Shown piece after piece: positions 1 to 10,762 of a stretch of 64,000 nucleotides of DNA (the stretch's first letter is position 1; each line of letters starts with the position of its first letter). Position numbers and translations under genes: made by a program. The stretch covers positions 2,170,001 to 2,234,000 of the forward strand of contig NW_020825321.1 of the NCBI RefSeq assembly GCF_003286085.1, read 5' to 3'. Below the pieces are notes generated by a model. That model was not told the origin of the DNA, did no database searches, and saw only the letters and a program-made list of their open reading frames with translations. This DNA comes from Drosophila persimilis. Lineage: Eukaryota; Arthropoda; Insecta; Diptera; Drosophilidae.

Positions 1-1
1 C

Positions 2-195
2 TTGTATATGGATCTACTAGGTCCGTACCTCCGTACTCAAAATGGAAACATTGGGTGGTTTATAGTAGTAGACCATAACACGAAATTCCATTTTCTTAGC
101 CCTCTAAAGAGGTTCACGGCACCAAAAATGTGTGAATACCTGGAATGCTCCATATTCTACACCTTTGGAGTAGTAGAGTATTTGGAGTATCCCTT
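2..195 (+). pseudogene. Ty3/gypsy-type integrase core fragment
   Basis: The reading frame from the left edge of the window resembles the start of the DDE integrase core of Ty3/gypsy retrotransposons. It contains MDLLGPY with the first catalytic Asp, followed by NIGWFIVVDH and the lysine-rich FLSPLKRF segment. The similarity stops near YTFGV, just before the second catalytic Asp (usually in a SDNG motif), where an unrelated sequence begins. It is therefore a broken, non-functional scrap whose 5' part lies outside the window. The family resemblance is from memory of integrase motifs; a BEL origin is less likely because BEL integrases read VDFCGP here. Confidence 0.55.
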
Positions 196-1752
196 TTATT
201 TAGGGATAGGAGTACTGGAAAATCTTAATACAGCCAAGCCGGCCAACCAATCTACGGTATCAACTACAAAAACAACAAAGCTGACCGTTTGGGAGTTAGT
301 GCAGTGCACATCCACGGCGGCAAAGTGAACGCTGAACCGTTGACGTTGGGCTAGCTCAATATCGGAAATCATTTACAGCTCGTAAAAGACCAACCACCAT
401 ACACCATTGCAGGATGTCTAAACTTCAGTTTGAACCTGTCGATCTCAAAAAGCCGGAGGACATAATTGTCACCAGCCTACCAAAATTTAGAAAGGATTGA
501 GTAATTAGGCTAGCCTAAACCACATTGCCTCAGAACCACTATTGCTGCCAGCAGATTTTTGTTTTATTTTGATTCCCGTGTTTCTCAAGTTAAATTTCAA
601 GTGCAAGTTCCCGTTTGCCTTTATCATTATCACATAAAGATCTATACGCTGCTGCTCTAAGAACCAGCTATTTAGATCTACATATTCATATCTCATTTAT
701 CATTGGTTTATTAATGTATTAACTATATACCTTCCTCTAATGAGTAAATTTGTAAAGTAACTGAAGATTTTGAAAACTGAGCAATATGAGTTTGGGATAA
801 TGTGTTTCTCTTTATATATATATATATATATATACATTTAAACTGACCAACCTCTAAATTACACAGCGTATACAAATGCATCCGTCAAAGCCATCTTGGG
901 CCCAACGATACACCGATGAGTTTAACCAATTACTGTGAGTACCACTAGTGGCTGAAGCCACAATGCCCATACACCAATGCAAGCGTAAGTTTTTTTTTAA
1001 AGTAGATATATATATATATACTGATTTGAAAGAATATTTCCCCCTCAAATGCTCAAATAATTAAGGTTTTTTTTTTTGCTGATCTAAGAAGAAGGAAGTC
1101 TGTATATAGTTGTTTATTTGTAAATGTAAGGAATCGGATTATATCTGTAATTTATGTAAAAAATATATATATATCAATACAATCTCTTATGGCTAGGGAC
1201 ATTTAACATAAAAATAAAAGGAATTTGTAATCATGAATATGTCTGCCTAAACTAAATATTATCTCCGTCCGTCAAGTACTTATGCTTATCTCCCTCAAAA
1301 AGCACTAGAAGATGTTGGATCTTTGAATTGGGACAACGCCCGAATGTAAACGCGTTTGTCATGGTTGGGTGTGTAAGGACTAGGGACATATATCACCGCT
1401 ATTCCATCCATTAGACAGAAGACAAACTAAACTTTTTCTAAGCGGTTTCTAAATGAGTATCGGCGCAGAGTGTAAATGAGTTTTTTTTTATTGGTTATTG
1501 ATATTAACGTCGAGCTCCTGTTTATTTTTTTTGAAGCGCATTATATTGATTTGTGTCAGGAAAACTGTGTAGCTAGGGGAGAAAGAACCCCGACCAATCC
1601 GACGAGCTGGACCCGAGCACAGCAAGAATGCGCGCCTTCGAACCTAGCTTCCTATTAACATGAAGTCAAAAAAAACCATCTATTGGCCAATGTCAGAGTT
1701 AGAGCCTAAATAGGCTCTGGCCCTAACTCACTGGCGAAGACTGAACACTACA
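196..1752. other. AT-rich stretch without a recognisable gene
   Basis: No convincing coding region was found. Short open frames here have no motifs I recognise. Three TA dinucleotide runs occur at about 813-834, 1006-1021 and 1162-1174. The segment probably consists of old element remnants and 3' UTR-like sequence. Confidence 0.5.
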
Positions 1753-1797
1753 AGTCATTGCATGTCAACGTCCAAAAAAAAAAAAAAATAAATAAAT
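1753..1797 (+). repeat. 3' terminus and A-rich tail of a CR1-D-type non-LTR element
   Basis: The 20-base terminus GTCATTGCATGTCAACGTCC followed by a run of A and TAAA repeats also ends the CR1-type sequences near 37018-37043 and, in nearly the same form, 61687-61711. This shared end plus A-rich tail marks the 3' end of a non-LTR retrotransposon copy. The sequence just upstream is not clearly alignable to those copies, so this one is old or very short. Confidence 0.5.
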
Positions 1798-2088
1798 TTG
1801 TTTATTCAGAAACTTTGGCTAGCAGACAAAAATAAGGATGGAGAATTATCAGAACAGGATACTCGGGAATGGAGTTTGTTTAAAGATAGTATAACAGAGT
1901 TAGAGAGCATTCGGATACCAAAATGGCTAAATTCTCTGCACAATAAGTCGATGCAAATTCATGGGCTTGCCGATGCATCGGAAAAGGCTTATTCTGCCGT
2001 AATGTATGCCAAGGTAGATAGTTCTATAATTATAATAGCCAGCAAAAGCAAATTTAACCCGAAGAAGAATCGGAAAACTATTCCAAAA
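1798..2088 (+). pseudogene. BEL/Pao RNase H region fragment
   Basis: The open frame shows the pattern typical of the linker and RNase H start of BEL/Pao polyproteins: IQKLWL, a tryptophan-containing segment, IPKWLN, then MQIHGLADASEKAYSAVMY, equivalent to the I-x-x-HGFCDAS-x-x-AY block in the two larger BEL elements of this window. It ends abruptly at a TIPK sequence where the DINE-1 copy begins, as if that insertion cut the frame before the usual L-E-L-C motif. No continuation was recognised on the far side of the insertion. It is a fragment with no start or end of its own. Confidence 0.7.
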
Positions 2089-3046
2089 CGAGGGTGAACG
2101 TTGTGAGTTGCTGCGGAGACCGCAACTCTACATTTATAACCGATACTTAGTCACTATGGCTCTCCTCCGGCAGACGCCGCTAATATTAAACGACACGACA
2201 GAGAGTGCGTGCGAGAGAGACAGAAAATCAGTCTGAGCGTGACCTCGGGCGCTGCGTAGCCACTGCAAATTGATTTTTTGCTTTTGGCTATAAAAATTAT
2301 CCGATCTGATCCAGATTTAGCAATCTGTTAGATATGGTCATTATCTACGATTCTGCGTTTTTAGTTTTCTCGAATCTGCAATATTGTGAATGCAACAGAT
2401 TTGTGGGGGCGAAAGGGGGTGGGGTGAAATTTTGACACGAAACGGTCAAGGTCCGATATCACAGGAGTGTGGATACCAAATTTGGTTGCTCTGGCTCTTA
2501 TGGGTTCTGAGATCCTTGAACTCATATTTTACAATTGGCAAAACCGACCATGAAACCTGTGTGTCTTAGAGAGAGACAGAGCGAGAAAAAATGAAATTGT
2601 TTTTTTGATTCTTACTATAATAATTATACGATCAGGTTCAGATTTTACATCCTAGAACATATAGTCATCCTCTACGATTCTGCGTTCTACGTTTCAGTTG
2701 TCTTGTATCTTTGAAATTGTGGATGCCACAGATTTTCGCCCTTTGTGGCGGCGGAATTGGGCGGGGCAAAGCTTTGAAATATACTTGTAGCATTGACATA
2801 TCACAGAAGTCCGGATATAAAATGTCGTTGCTCTAGCTCTTATAGTCTTTGAGCACTAGGCGCTAATAGGGACGGACGGACGGACAGACGGACAGACAGA
2901 CATGGCTCAATCGACTCGGCTATTGATGCTGATCAAGAATATATATACTTTATGGGGTCGGAAACAGTTCCTTCTGGACGTTACACACATTCACTTTTAC
3001 CACAAATCGAATATACCCCAATACTTATTTTGAGTATCGGGTATAA
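2089..3046 (-). mobile_element. DINE-1/mini-me (Helentron-type) copy 1
   Basis: One of about a dozen related repeats. The left end has CGAGGGTGAACG followed by the hairpin GAGTTGC-N10-GCAACTC and TTATAACCGATACT. The right end has GAGTATCGGGTATAA, the complementary subterminal repeat. Inside are the conserved mini-me core around 2910-2960 and a GACG/GACA run at about 2872-2900, the complement of (GTCY)n. No coding capacity is seen. The family is known as non-autonomous and moved by Helentron proteins; that assignment rests on structure and remembered core sequence. Confidence 0.8.
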
Positions 3047-3330
3047 AAATAACATTTTTGATGATCAATCGATATCTATCGTTGCTGATGGTCGCGTCTT
3101 TACTTCGCGCCGCCTAACAATTATTTTTTTCGGTGATTTAAGGAGAGTAATTGCATTCTAAAACGTTTATTGTGTTTGTAACTGATCGTGCATTCCGTTT
3201 GCCACATGTGCATAACCATTACTCGTGTTTTCGTGTAGTTATTCCCAATTTGTAATCCAATTTATGCTTTACTGCATAAATACTAACACAGTCGTATCGC
3301 GTCTGCCGCCTCCCTTTCCGCGTCCGACTC
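3047..3330. other. Unassigned stretch
   Basis: This AT-rich sequence separates the DINE-1 copy from the first CR1 fragment. I see no gene, no LTR ends and no strong repeat structure in it. Confidence 0.4.
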
Positions 3331-3804
3331 TTTGTCATGCTTCACGCAGCCCATTTGCAAACTGTTTCGTCCCAACTTAACGAGTCGGATTGTCTTATCA
3401 TCCTCGGAGATTTCACTCTTCCAAATATTTCCTGGTCTCCATCCGAGAACTCCAACCAGATGTTCCCATTCATGCAGCATGATTTCGTTGATTCTCTGTC
3501 CGACTCATCATTGGGTCAGGTAAACGGCATATGCAATAGCATAGGCAGGATTTTAGACCTTGTCTTTACTACCGACTCAACCCACTCTCTAGTCCACAGA
3601 GGTTCCAATATCTTTTCCCGGAGACCTTTACCCTCCCACCCTGGAAATTGATGTTCAGCTGTCGTCTCCTGGCCCCACCAAATCCTGCATAAAGCATTCG
3701 GCTATATTTTGCTTCAAGAGGGCTGATTTTATCTCTTTGAATAGCGCACTTTCTCTGATGACTCTTATTCCTCGACGACTTTCATGAGATTGAACTAACG
3801 CATT
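3331..3804 (+). pseudogene. CR1-clade ORF2, endonuclease C-terminal part (copy A)
   Basis: The frame contains the endonuclease block IILGDFTLPNISW and then MQHDFVDSLSDSSLGQVN and ILDLVFTTD, closely matching the APE endonuclease of the CR1 element at 59430 onward (LGDFNLPGTVW, HDFVDGLLDLSLSQVN). It belongs to a CR1-like non-LTR retrotransposon reading rightward; the 5' half is missing. Several frameshifts occur after about 3620. The element continues at 4193 after a solo LTR and again at 5952 after a DINE-1 copy, so these three stretches are one interrupted element. Confidence 0.75.
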
Positions 3805-3808
3805 CTAC

Positions 3809-4188
3809 TGTAGTATGTGCATATATTGAGTGTACACTGTACCCAACGGTTAACAATAAATATATCAGCAACAAATTGTTGCAGTACACAAACAAAACCA
3901 TTTCAAGTGAGCGTGCAATATGATCGCCGCGTATGCGCTAAGCTAAGTCAGCATTCCCACGCTGACCACTTGAAGCATATGTATATATACACATATGTAC
4001 ATACGGCTCTTGCCCTCTCGATTATGCTGATAAGAAAAATATGTATGAAGCCGCTCCGCTGTTGGCGTAACCGGCAGCGCAGCTATGCGGTCTGAGTTAT
4101 AAGAATAAATTCAATAAAGATATTCTAAAAACCGAAGTCAAACGGCACAGACGTGCCCGTGTTATAATTGAACAAGTGACATATTACA
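3809..4188. mobile_element. Solo LTR, mdg1/412-type
   Basis: This 380-bp block starts TGTAGTATGTGCATA and ends ATATTACA, giving the TG...CA ends of an LTR, and is flanked on both sides by the 4-bp direct repeat CTAC (3805-3808 and 4189-4192). The TGTAGTATGTGC start and ATTACA end match what I remember of the mdg1/412 group of Drosophila Ty3/gypsy elements, which make 4-bp target duplications. It contains an AATAAA near 4109-4120. No internal domain remains, so it is the product of LTR-LTR recombination. It interrupts CR1 copy A. Confidence 0.75.
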
Positions 4189-4192
4189 CTAC

Positions 4193-4897
4193 AACACTGT
4201 TTTTTCCATCTTTCCTACCTTTTTTCCATTAGTTTACCCTCTCAAAAATCTTTCTGGCCCCATTTGGTTCACTCTGCGGCTAATAAACCTAAGGAATATA
4301 AAATCTCTTCTATATAAGAAGTTTAAACTGTCTGGCTCGCAGTCAGATTTTTCTAAGTATTCAATTGCAAAATCTAAATTTTCCATTTTTAATACCCTAT
4401 GCTATAACAGTTATTTGTCTAAATGCAAGCTCAACTTTAAACGGGATCCTAACCAATTCTTTAAGTTTGTTAACTCTAAACGTAATTCTTCACAATATCC
4501 CTCTTCTTTACACTTAAATGGTACTTATGCAGATAACAATTCCGATATTGTTAACCTATTTTCTTCATTTTTTCAACGTTGGTACTCTGCACCTTCTAAT
4601 AACATGCCCTCTATTCTCGCTTCACCTAACGACTATCCTGCCGCGCACTCATATCCTATCCCTTTAAATAGTGTATGTTGTATACATCCCCACTTTATTG
4701 ATTATGATAGCCTTCTAACTAATTTAAAATCGTGTACATTTTCTTTCTCCACTGGTCCAGATTTGGTTCCCAGTGCCGTGCTTAAACTTTGTGCGGATTC
4801 ACTTTGCGTGCCTCTCTTAAAGCGGTTCAACCTCTCTCTCGAGCTTGGTGATTTTCCCACCGTCTGGAAGGAATCATACATAATTCCTATTCATAAT
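4193..4897 (+). pseudogene. CR1-clade ORF2, linker and RT N-terminal part (copy A)
   Basis: After the solo LTR the CR1 frame resumes and becomes cleanly open from about 4415. It has the linker (KRDPNQFFKFVNSKR), the segment LFSSFFQ, then the RT entry region FSTGPDLVPSAVLK and PTVWKESYIIPIH. These correspond to FSPGPDGVPDGV and PPIWKELFIIPLH in CR1 copy D of this window. The frame runs into the DINE-1 insertion at 4898 immediately after IPIH; the next residues of the motif (KKGSKSD) are found at 5952 on the other side. Confidence 0.85.
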
Positions 4898-5951
4898 GAG
4901 GGGGAACGTTGTGAGTTGCTGCGGACACCACAACTCTACATTTATACCCGATACTTAGTCAGTATGGCTCTCCTCCGGCAGACGCCGCTAGTATTAAACG
5001 ACACGACAAAGAGTGCGTGCGAGAGAGACAGAAAATCAGTCTGAGCGTGACGTTGGGCGCTGCGTAGCCACTGCAAATTGATTTCTTGCTTTTGGCTATA
5101 AAAATTATTCGATCTGATCCAGATTCAGCAATCTGATAGATATGGTCATTATCTACGATTCGATTTTTAGTTTTCTCGAATCTGCAATATTGTGGATGCA
5201 AAAGATTTTCGTTCTTTGTGGGGGCGGAAGGGGGTAAGGCGAAATTTTGAGATATACATTTTATAGTGAGATCTAACAGGAGTGCGGATACCAAATTTGG
5301 TTACTCTAGCCTTAATAGTCTCTGAGATTTGTGGATGCCCCAGATTTTCGTCCTTTGCTGGGGCGGAAGGGGGTGTGGCGAAATTTTGACACAAAACGGT
5401 TAAGGTCCGATATCACAGGAGTGTGGATACCAAATTTGGTTGGTCTGGCTTTTATAGGTTCTGAGATCCTTGAGCTGTGTGTTAGAGAGAGACAGAGCGA
5501 GAAAGAATGAAATTGTTTTCTTGATTCTGGCTATAATAATTATACGATCAGGTTCAGATTTTACACCCTAGAACATATAGTCATTCTCTACGATTCTAGT
5601 TTTCAGAGTTCTCGTATCGTCGAATTTGTGGATGCCCCCGATTTTCGCCCTTTGTGGGGATGGAAGTGGGCGGGGCGAAGTTTTGAAATATTCTTGTAGC
5701 AGTGACATATCACAGAAGTCTGGATACAAAACATCGTTGCTCTAGCTCTAATAGTCTTTTAGCACTAGGCGCTAATAGGGACGGACGGACGGACAGACAG
5801 ACAGACAGGGCTCAATCGACTCGGCTATTGATGCTGATCACGAATATATATACTTTATAGGGTCGGAAACAGTTCCTTCTGGACGTTACACACATCCACT
5901 TTTATCACAAATCTAATATACCCCAATACTCATTTTGAATATCGGGTATAA
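4898..5951 (-). mobile_element. DINE-1/mini-me copy 2, inserted in CR1 copy A
   Basis: Starts GAGGGGGAACGTTGTGAG with the hairpin GAGTTGC...GCAACTC and TTATACCCGATACT, and ends in ATATCGGGTATAA. The GACG/GACA run is at about 5780-5808 and the conserved core follows. The insertion lies exactly between two halves of a conserved RT motif, so its ends are set within a few bases by the host frame. Length is about 1,054 bp, near full size for this family here. Confidence 0.85.
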
Positions 5952-7230
5952 AAAGGGGTCTAAGTCAGACTTCTCAAACTACCGTTGTATCTTCAATTTA
6001 TCTGCCAATCTTAAGCTCTTCGAAAAAATTATTACTGTTCAGCTCCAACACCTTTGTAGTTCCCTGTCAGAATCACAGCACGGATTTTTAAAACGTCGCT
6101 CAGTTTCTTCTAACCTCCTATGTAATTGCCGGATTTGCAAAGCAATGCCAAACTGACGTAGTTTATACTGATTTTAGTAAAGCTTTCGACTCAGTTAATC
6201 ACAATCTCCTCATCCACAAATTATCTTTACTACGATTTCCAACCAAACTTCTTCTCTGGACTAATGCGTACCTTTCCAAACGTTATCAGCGTGTCTGCTT
6301 CCAATCTTCTCTTTCTAAACCCGATTTTGTCTCTCCGGGTGTGCCCCAAGGTAGCCATCTCGGGCCTTTATTATTTAACCTTTTTATCAATGATCTTCCC
6401 CAAGTCTTAACTAATTCTCGAGTCCTAATGTATGCTGATGATGTCAAACTATGTTTTTTCCTACAGCGACCCGGTGTCCCCGTTATTTCTTCAATCGGAT
6501 CTCGACGCTCTCAACAATCGGTGTACTATTAACGCTCTTCTTCTAAACATTTCCAAATGTAGCGTCATGACCTTCCATCGCAACAAGCCTTACCTTTTTG
6601 ACTTCACAATTAATAAAATTTCCTTGGAACGCCTGTACAAAGTTAATGAGTTAGGCATTATCTTCGTACCTAACTTATCTTTTAATTCTCATACATCCGC
6701 TATTTCGAATAAAGCCAAAGGAGTCCTTGGCTTTATCAAAAGATGGTCGAAGGAATTTTCTGACCCCTATACCACTAAACTACTCCACGTGCTTTGTACG
6801 GCCTATCTTGGAATATGGTTCCTGTATCTGGTCTCCCCATTACCAAAAATATCAAGATATGCTTGAGTCCGTTCCAAAACAATTCCATATCTTTGCACTG
6901 CGCGGACTTAATTGGGACCCATCTCGTCATCTTCCTTCTTATGAGAGTCGGCTGCGTCTCATTAACTTGCACTCGCTTGAAAGCCGTAGGACTTGTCATG
7001 GAATTCTCTTTCTCCACAAACTTCTCCAAGGCGAGGTTTAATCCTCGGCCCTCATTAGCCTTATCAGCATTGCTGTCCCGTCCCGCCCGACTAGGCAGTA
7101 CTTTTCTCTCCGTCCTCCCCTCTTTCCATCAAACTACTCTGACCATGAATCTTCTGACTACATCTTCCATCTTTTTTCCTTTGATACTTACGCTTGTCAT
7201 ACTTGATACTTGTCATATAAATGCTAAGAG
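5952..7230 (+). pseudogene. CR1-clade ORF2, RT core and C-terminal part (copy A)
   Basis: The sequence continues CR1 copy A: KKGSKSDFSNYR, then [23 protein letters not shown] with the first RT Asp, [21 protein letters not shown], and YADDVKLC with the catalytic Asp pair. The C-terminal region has ILEYGSCIWSP and FALRGLNWDPSR, as in the other CR1 copies. Frames change near 6150, 6465 and 6810, so this RT is dead. Homology fades after about 7160 in a region equivalent to the end of ORF2. Confidence 0.85.
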
Positions 7231-8045
7231 TCTTTATAGTAAGATTGATTAGTTCCGATATATGTTTGAACAATCGAATGTTGATGTAATTTGTGTTTCG
7301 GAAGCGTGGTTCATGCCGCATCTATGTGTATCAAACTCAATTCCAAATTAATATGCAAACACCCTCCAGAAAGTGCAATAGAATACCTTTTTACAGAATT
7401 ATCGGCCCCCAACAGTTCTCTTAAATTACTATTGGGCTGTCTGTGCAGACCACATTGCAATACAATCTACCACCAAGTAATTGACGTCATTTTTGACTTA
7501 TCGGTAAGCTATACTGACGTCACTATAATCGGGGATCTAAACAGCAATATAGTGAAGGAACGACGTATGGTGTCAGCGATGGCATCGTTATGCTTGCATC
7601 TAGTCAATAATAGTAGACCAACACATTTCTCAAACACTGCAAACACATTATTGGACCTTTGTTTTGTTAATGATAAAGAAAAAATCGATCTATATGATCA
7701 GTTATCTGTCCCAATATTTTCCAGACACGACCTACTTTTCCTGACTTATGATTTTAATTGTAAAAAGATTGATGACGAATATATTGTTTAACATAGATGA
7801 TGTTAATTCCCAAGTAGAACAACTATGAGCTCACATAACATGTCTTTATGAGAAATTCGTACCGCTGTGTAAATTAAAGATTGCACCAAAGAAAAAGCCA
7901 TGGTTCATCCAATGTATTGCACACAATATATCATTAAGGAACATAGCATATAAAAAATGAAAACGTCTGTTCATTATGAAGAATTTAAAACTTTAAGGAA
8001 AAAAAACCAACCAATTAATACTGACAGCTAAAAAGTCTTTATTTA
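7205..8045 (+). pseudogene. APE endonuclease fragment of a second non-LTR element
   Basis: The segment begins CHINAKSLYSKID and VDVICVSEAWF, the start of an APE-type endonuclease with the catalytic Glu of SE-x-W. After a frameshift or deletion near 7315 it continues with LLLGCLCRPH, VTIIGDLNSNIV (the G-D-x-N block), STRPTHF-like and LLDLCFVND motifs and FSRHDL with the catalytic His. From 7792 to about 8045 a degraded linker (KKKPWFIQ, RNIAYKK) follows with stops. The element is neither of the same family as CR1 copies A-E nor obviously Jockey; its clade is not resolved. Confidence 0.65.
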
Positions 8046-8051
8046 TTCTGT

Positions 8052-9435
8052 AATCACGCTAAACTCTGAGGAAGATATTGAGATGGCTGTGGATAACATC
8101 ACAGAGAGTATATACATGTCTGCAGCTGCCTCAACGCCTTCGCATCAACCGACAAGCGCCGCCTATGGAATAGTTCTTACAAGAGAGGCCAGAGAGCTTT
8201 TGTCACAAAAAAGGCGACTTCGAAGACGCGCAATCCGATCTCAAGACCCATGGGACCGAATTCTAAGGAACCGGGCTGCCAAGCAACTTCGAAACACACT
8301 AAGAGAACTTCGAAGCAACTTCTTTGAACAAAAGCTTGCTTCCATGGATTACAACGTGGATGCTGGATATTCGCTTTGGAAGACCACTATCCGGTGTCCC
8401 AACGGCGATCTTGCCAGAAACGAAGAAAAGCAGGCCAATTCGTTTGCACATCATTTAGGGGACAGGTTCATCCATTACCAATTCGCCACGGAGGCACAAT
8501 TCAGAGAGACCCAAGATAGTCTGCAAGCACCTCTACAAATGGCCTTTCCCATTAAACCAGTCAGGGTTGAGGAGATTGTAGAAGTCATCAAGTCCCTACC
8601 GAGGAAGAAGGCTCCTGGCATTGACAGAGTTTGCAATTCCACACTGAAGGCATTACCTACACGGGCGATACTCTACATAGCGCTCATTTTTAACGCCATG
8701 TTAAGGGTGCAGTTTTTCGCTAAGCAGTGGAAGATAGCAACAATCCTGATGATCCATAAGCCTGGAAAACCGGAGGATGACCCTGAGTCGTATCGGCCAA
8801 TAAGTCTCTTGTCTTCCTTATCGAAGGTCTGGGAAAGGCTTCTTGCCAATCGTCTTGGTGGCATCATCAAGGAATGCGGTATCTTGCCGGATCATCAGTT
8901 TGGCTTTCGGGAAGGACACGGCACAGTGGAGCAAGTCCATAGATTGGCAAGGCACATCCTACAGGCCTTCGATAATCTAGAATACTGCAATGCAGTCTTA
9001 ATTGATATGCAGCAATCATTCGATAGAGTTTGGCATATCGGCCTACTGAGCAAAATTAAAAAACTCTTACCAGCACCATACTACGGAGTCCTACGATCAT
9101 ACTTGGAAGGACGTCAGTTTATGGTCAGGTGCAAGAACACCTATTCAACCCCTTGCCAAATGAGAGCAGGAGTTCCACAGGGCAGCGTTCTTGGTCCGCT
9201 GTTCTACTCTATTTATACCGCAGATCTACCCGCCCCAAGCGAGCACCATATGAAGGTTCCCCGTAAGGCTCTACTTGTTACTTACGCGGACGATATAGCA
9301 CTGCTCTACAGCTCTAAATGCCGCCTTGAGGCAGCAGATGGACTCCAGGAGTACCTCCACTCTTTGCCAGCTTGGTGCAAGAGATGGAATCTAAAAGTAA
9401 ACCCACTGAAGACCAGCAATCCATGCTTCACCCTG
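8052..9435 (+). pseudogene. Jockey-clade reverse transcriptase (5' portion, before the BEL1 insertion)
   Basis: A long open frame of about 460 codons encodes the pre-RT linker and RT palm of a Jockey-clade element. Visible blocks are LPRKKAPGIDRV, KPGKPEDDPESYRPISLLSS, LPDHQFGFREGHGT, the first Asp in LIDMQQSFDRVWH, AGVPQGSVLGPLFYSIYTADLP and YADDIAL with the catalytic pair. It is uninterrupted up to the BEL1 insertion: the last original codons read KTSNPCFTL, and the frame resumes at 16005. The endonuclease half is missing. The catalytic residues are intact, so the copy was fairly young when BEL1 landed. The open frame starting at 8083 is used; no ORF1 is seen. Confidence 0.85.
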
Positions 9436-9757
9436 TGTTGTGTGACCTTCCATCCATGGCCACAATTATTAGTTATTGATCTGAATTATAAAGTCTAGTG
9501 TAAGTTAGGCTAGGGCAAAGCGGGAGCGCAATAAAAGCTCGCTCTCTCGCTCTTGGCGAATTCGCCCCGCTTTGCCACCGTAGGTTAGCTAGAGTAAGAG
9601 ATTTGAATTGTGAAGAAAATTGTGAAGAATTGCGAACAACTGCCAACCTTGAATTAGATCGAGCGTATCAATTTTTTCGCCCCGCCAAATAAATAATTTA
9701 AATTACAGCCACCCAAAGTTTTCGGTAATTTATTAGAAAAACTTTTCTAATTTTTCA
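9436..9757 (+). repeat. BEL1 5' LTR
   Basis: A 322-bp LTR with TG...CA ends. It holds an AATAAA within a hairpin (see 9513-9577) and a second AATAAATAA near 9688. It is directly followed by TGGCGCCC, a typical start of a primer binding site. The 3' LTR is the same length and differs at two bases (position 6 of the LTR, and within the TCT/TTT near the end). Confidence 0.92.
9513..9577 (+). promoter_or_regulatory. Hairpin around the LTR polyadenylation signal
   Basis: GGCAAAGCGGGAGCG at about 9514 pairs with CGCCCCGCTTTGCC at about 9563, with AATAAA in the loop region. The same structure is in the 3' LTR at about 15755-15819. A stem enclosing the poly(A) signal could regulate its use, as known for some retroviral LTRs; that function here is inference. 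Confidence 0.55.
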
Positions 9758-9775
9758 TGGCGCCCCCGGGTGGAC
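9758..9775 (+). other. Probable BEL1 primer binding site
   Basis: TGGCGCCCCCGGGTGG starts immediately after the 5' LTR, where minus-strand DNA priming by a tRNA would occur. The first eight bases are a common PBS start (complement of GGGCGCCA). I could not assign the tRNA; the rest does not match the tRNA-Lys type seen in BEL2. Confidence 0.55.
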
Positions 9776-10516
9776 TGTAAAGTGAATTATAGGCAACAAC
9801 AATAAGTGACAGCGACACAAGAAATTGCAGTATACATATGCAAACATATTCGTTGCCCGCGTCGTGTGTGTGTGCAATCGGCAATCAATTTGTAAAATAT
9901 CATCGCGTCGGTCGCGCCAACAATAATTTTTGTGCAAATTCTGCTACCGCCGAGGGAAGCCCTGCGATAAAGACAGGAAAGTAGCAGTTGGATTCAAAGA
10001 TCCAAAAGAGGAATCAGAGGTATTTGTGCAGAAAATTGAAGGCTGAGCAAAAGACATTCAGATCTCTCTTTGAGGTGTCTTGTGCTGAAAACATTGCACA
10101 TCGCCTTCAATTCTAGGCACAGACGTATGATACTATATGTAGTAGAGCTTGATTGCATGCATTTTATTAGTAATTTCATAAATATAACTAAACACATATA
10201 AATACATACATATCGACACATACAGACATATGTGACCCGCTATTTGGACGCAACAGTTATATGTACATACATCTATCGTTTACTGCAATCACTGTCGCCC
10301 TCCCCCCCCTTTTATTTTGTTCTACCTTTCTCGTCGTTAGAACCTCACAAAGTTTGTTCGTTCGTTCACCCAAGCCACGGCGTATAGAAAATATCCACAC
10401 ATACATACAAGCAGCAGCACCGGTGCATTATTTCGTTTTCGCTTTCGCTTCTCCACTGCTGCTTGCGTTGTATTTGTTGGGAGAATTTTCGTTGCCACTC
10501 TTGAGCTTAACGGTGC

Positions 10517-10681
10517 GCCAAGTGACGCGCTACCCTGTATCTAACGGGTATTTTGTTTTCGGCTGTTACTTGCCAAGTGACGCTCTACCCTGTATCTAAC
10601 GGGTATATTGTTTTCGGCTGTTACTTGCCAAGTGACGCGTTACCTTGTATCTAACGGGTATATTGTTTTCGGCCGTCACTT
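10517..10681 (+). repeat. Three 55-bp tandem repeats in the BEL1 leader
   Basis: The unit beginning GCCAAGTGACGC and containing CCCTGTATCTAACGGGTAT occurs at 10517, 10572 and 10627, three near-perfect copies with a 55-bp period. They lie in the untranslated leader about 80-250 bp before gag. Repeated protein-binding sites in retrotransposon leaders are known (for example the insulator of gypsy), so a regulatory role is possible; no binding protein is identified. Confidence 0.8.
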
Positions 10682-10762
10682 GCAACGACTCTTTCCCTTG
10701 ATACCTCGTGCCTCGACATTTAGAAAAAAAAAATAATAATAAATAAATAAATAGAAATAATA

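Noticed and set aside
8673..8870. Antisense open frame under the Jockey RT.
   Set aside because: It is a shadow of the sense frame, which has clear RT motifs.
9755..9790. A tRNA-Tyr-like anticodon-arm stretch (GGTGGACTGTA) after the BEL1 LTR, considered as a tRNA gene.
   Set aside because: Only about 11 bases match; there is no cloverleaf and the place is the primer-binding region of the element.
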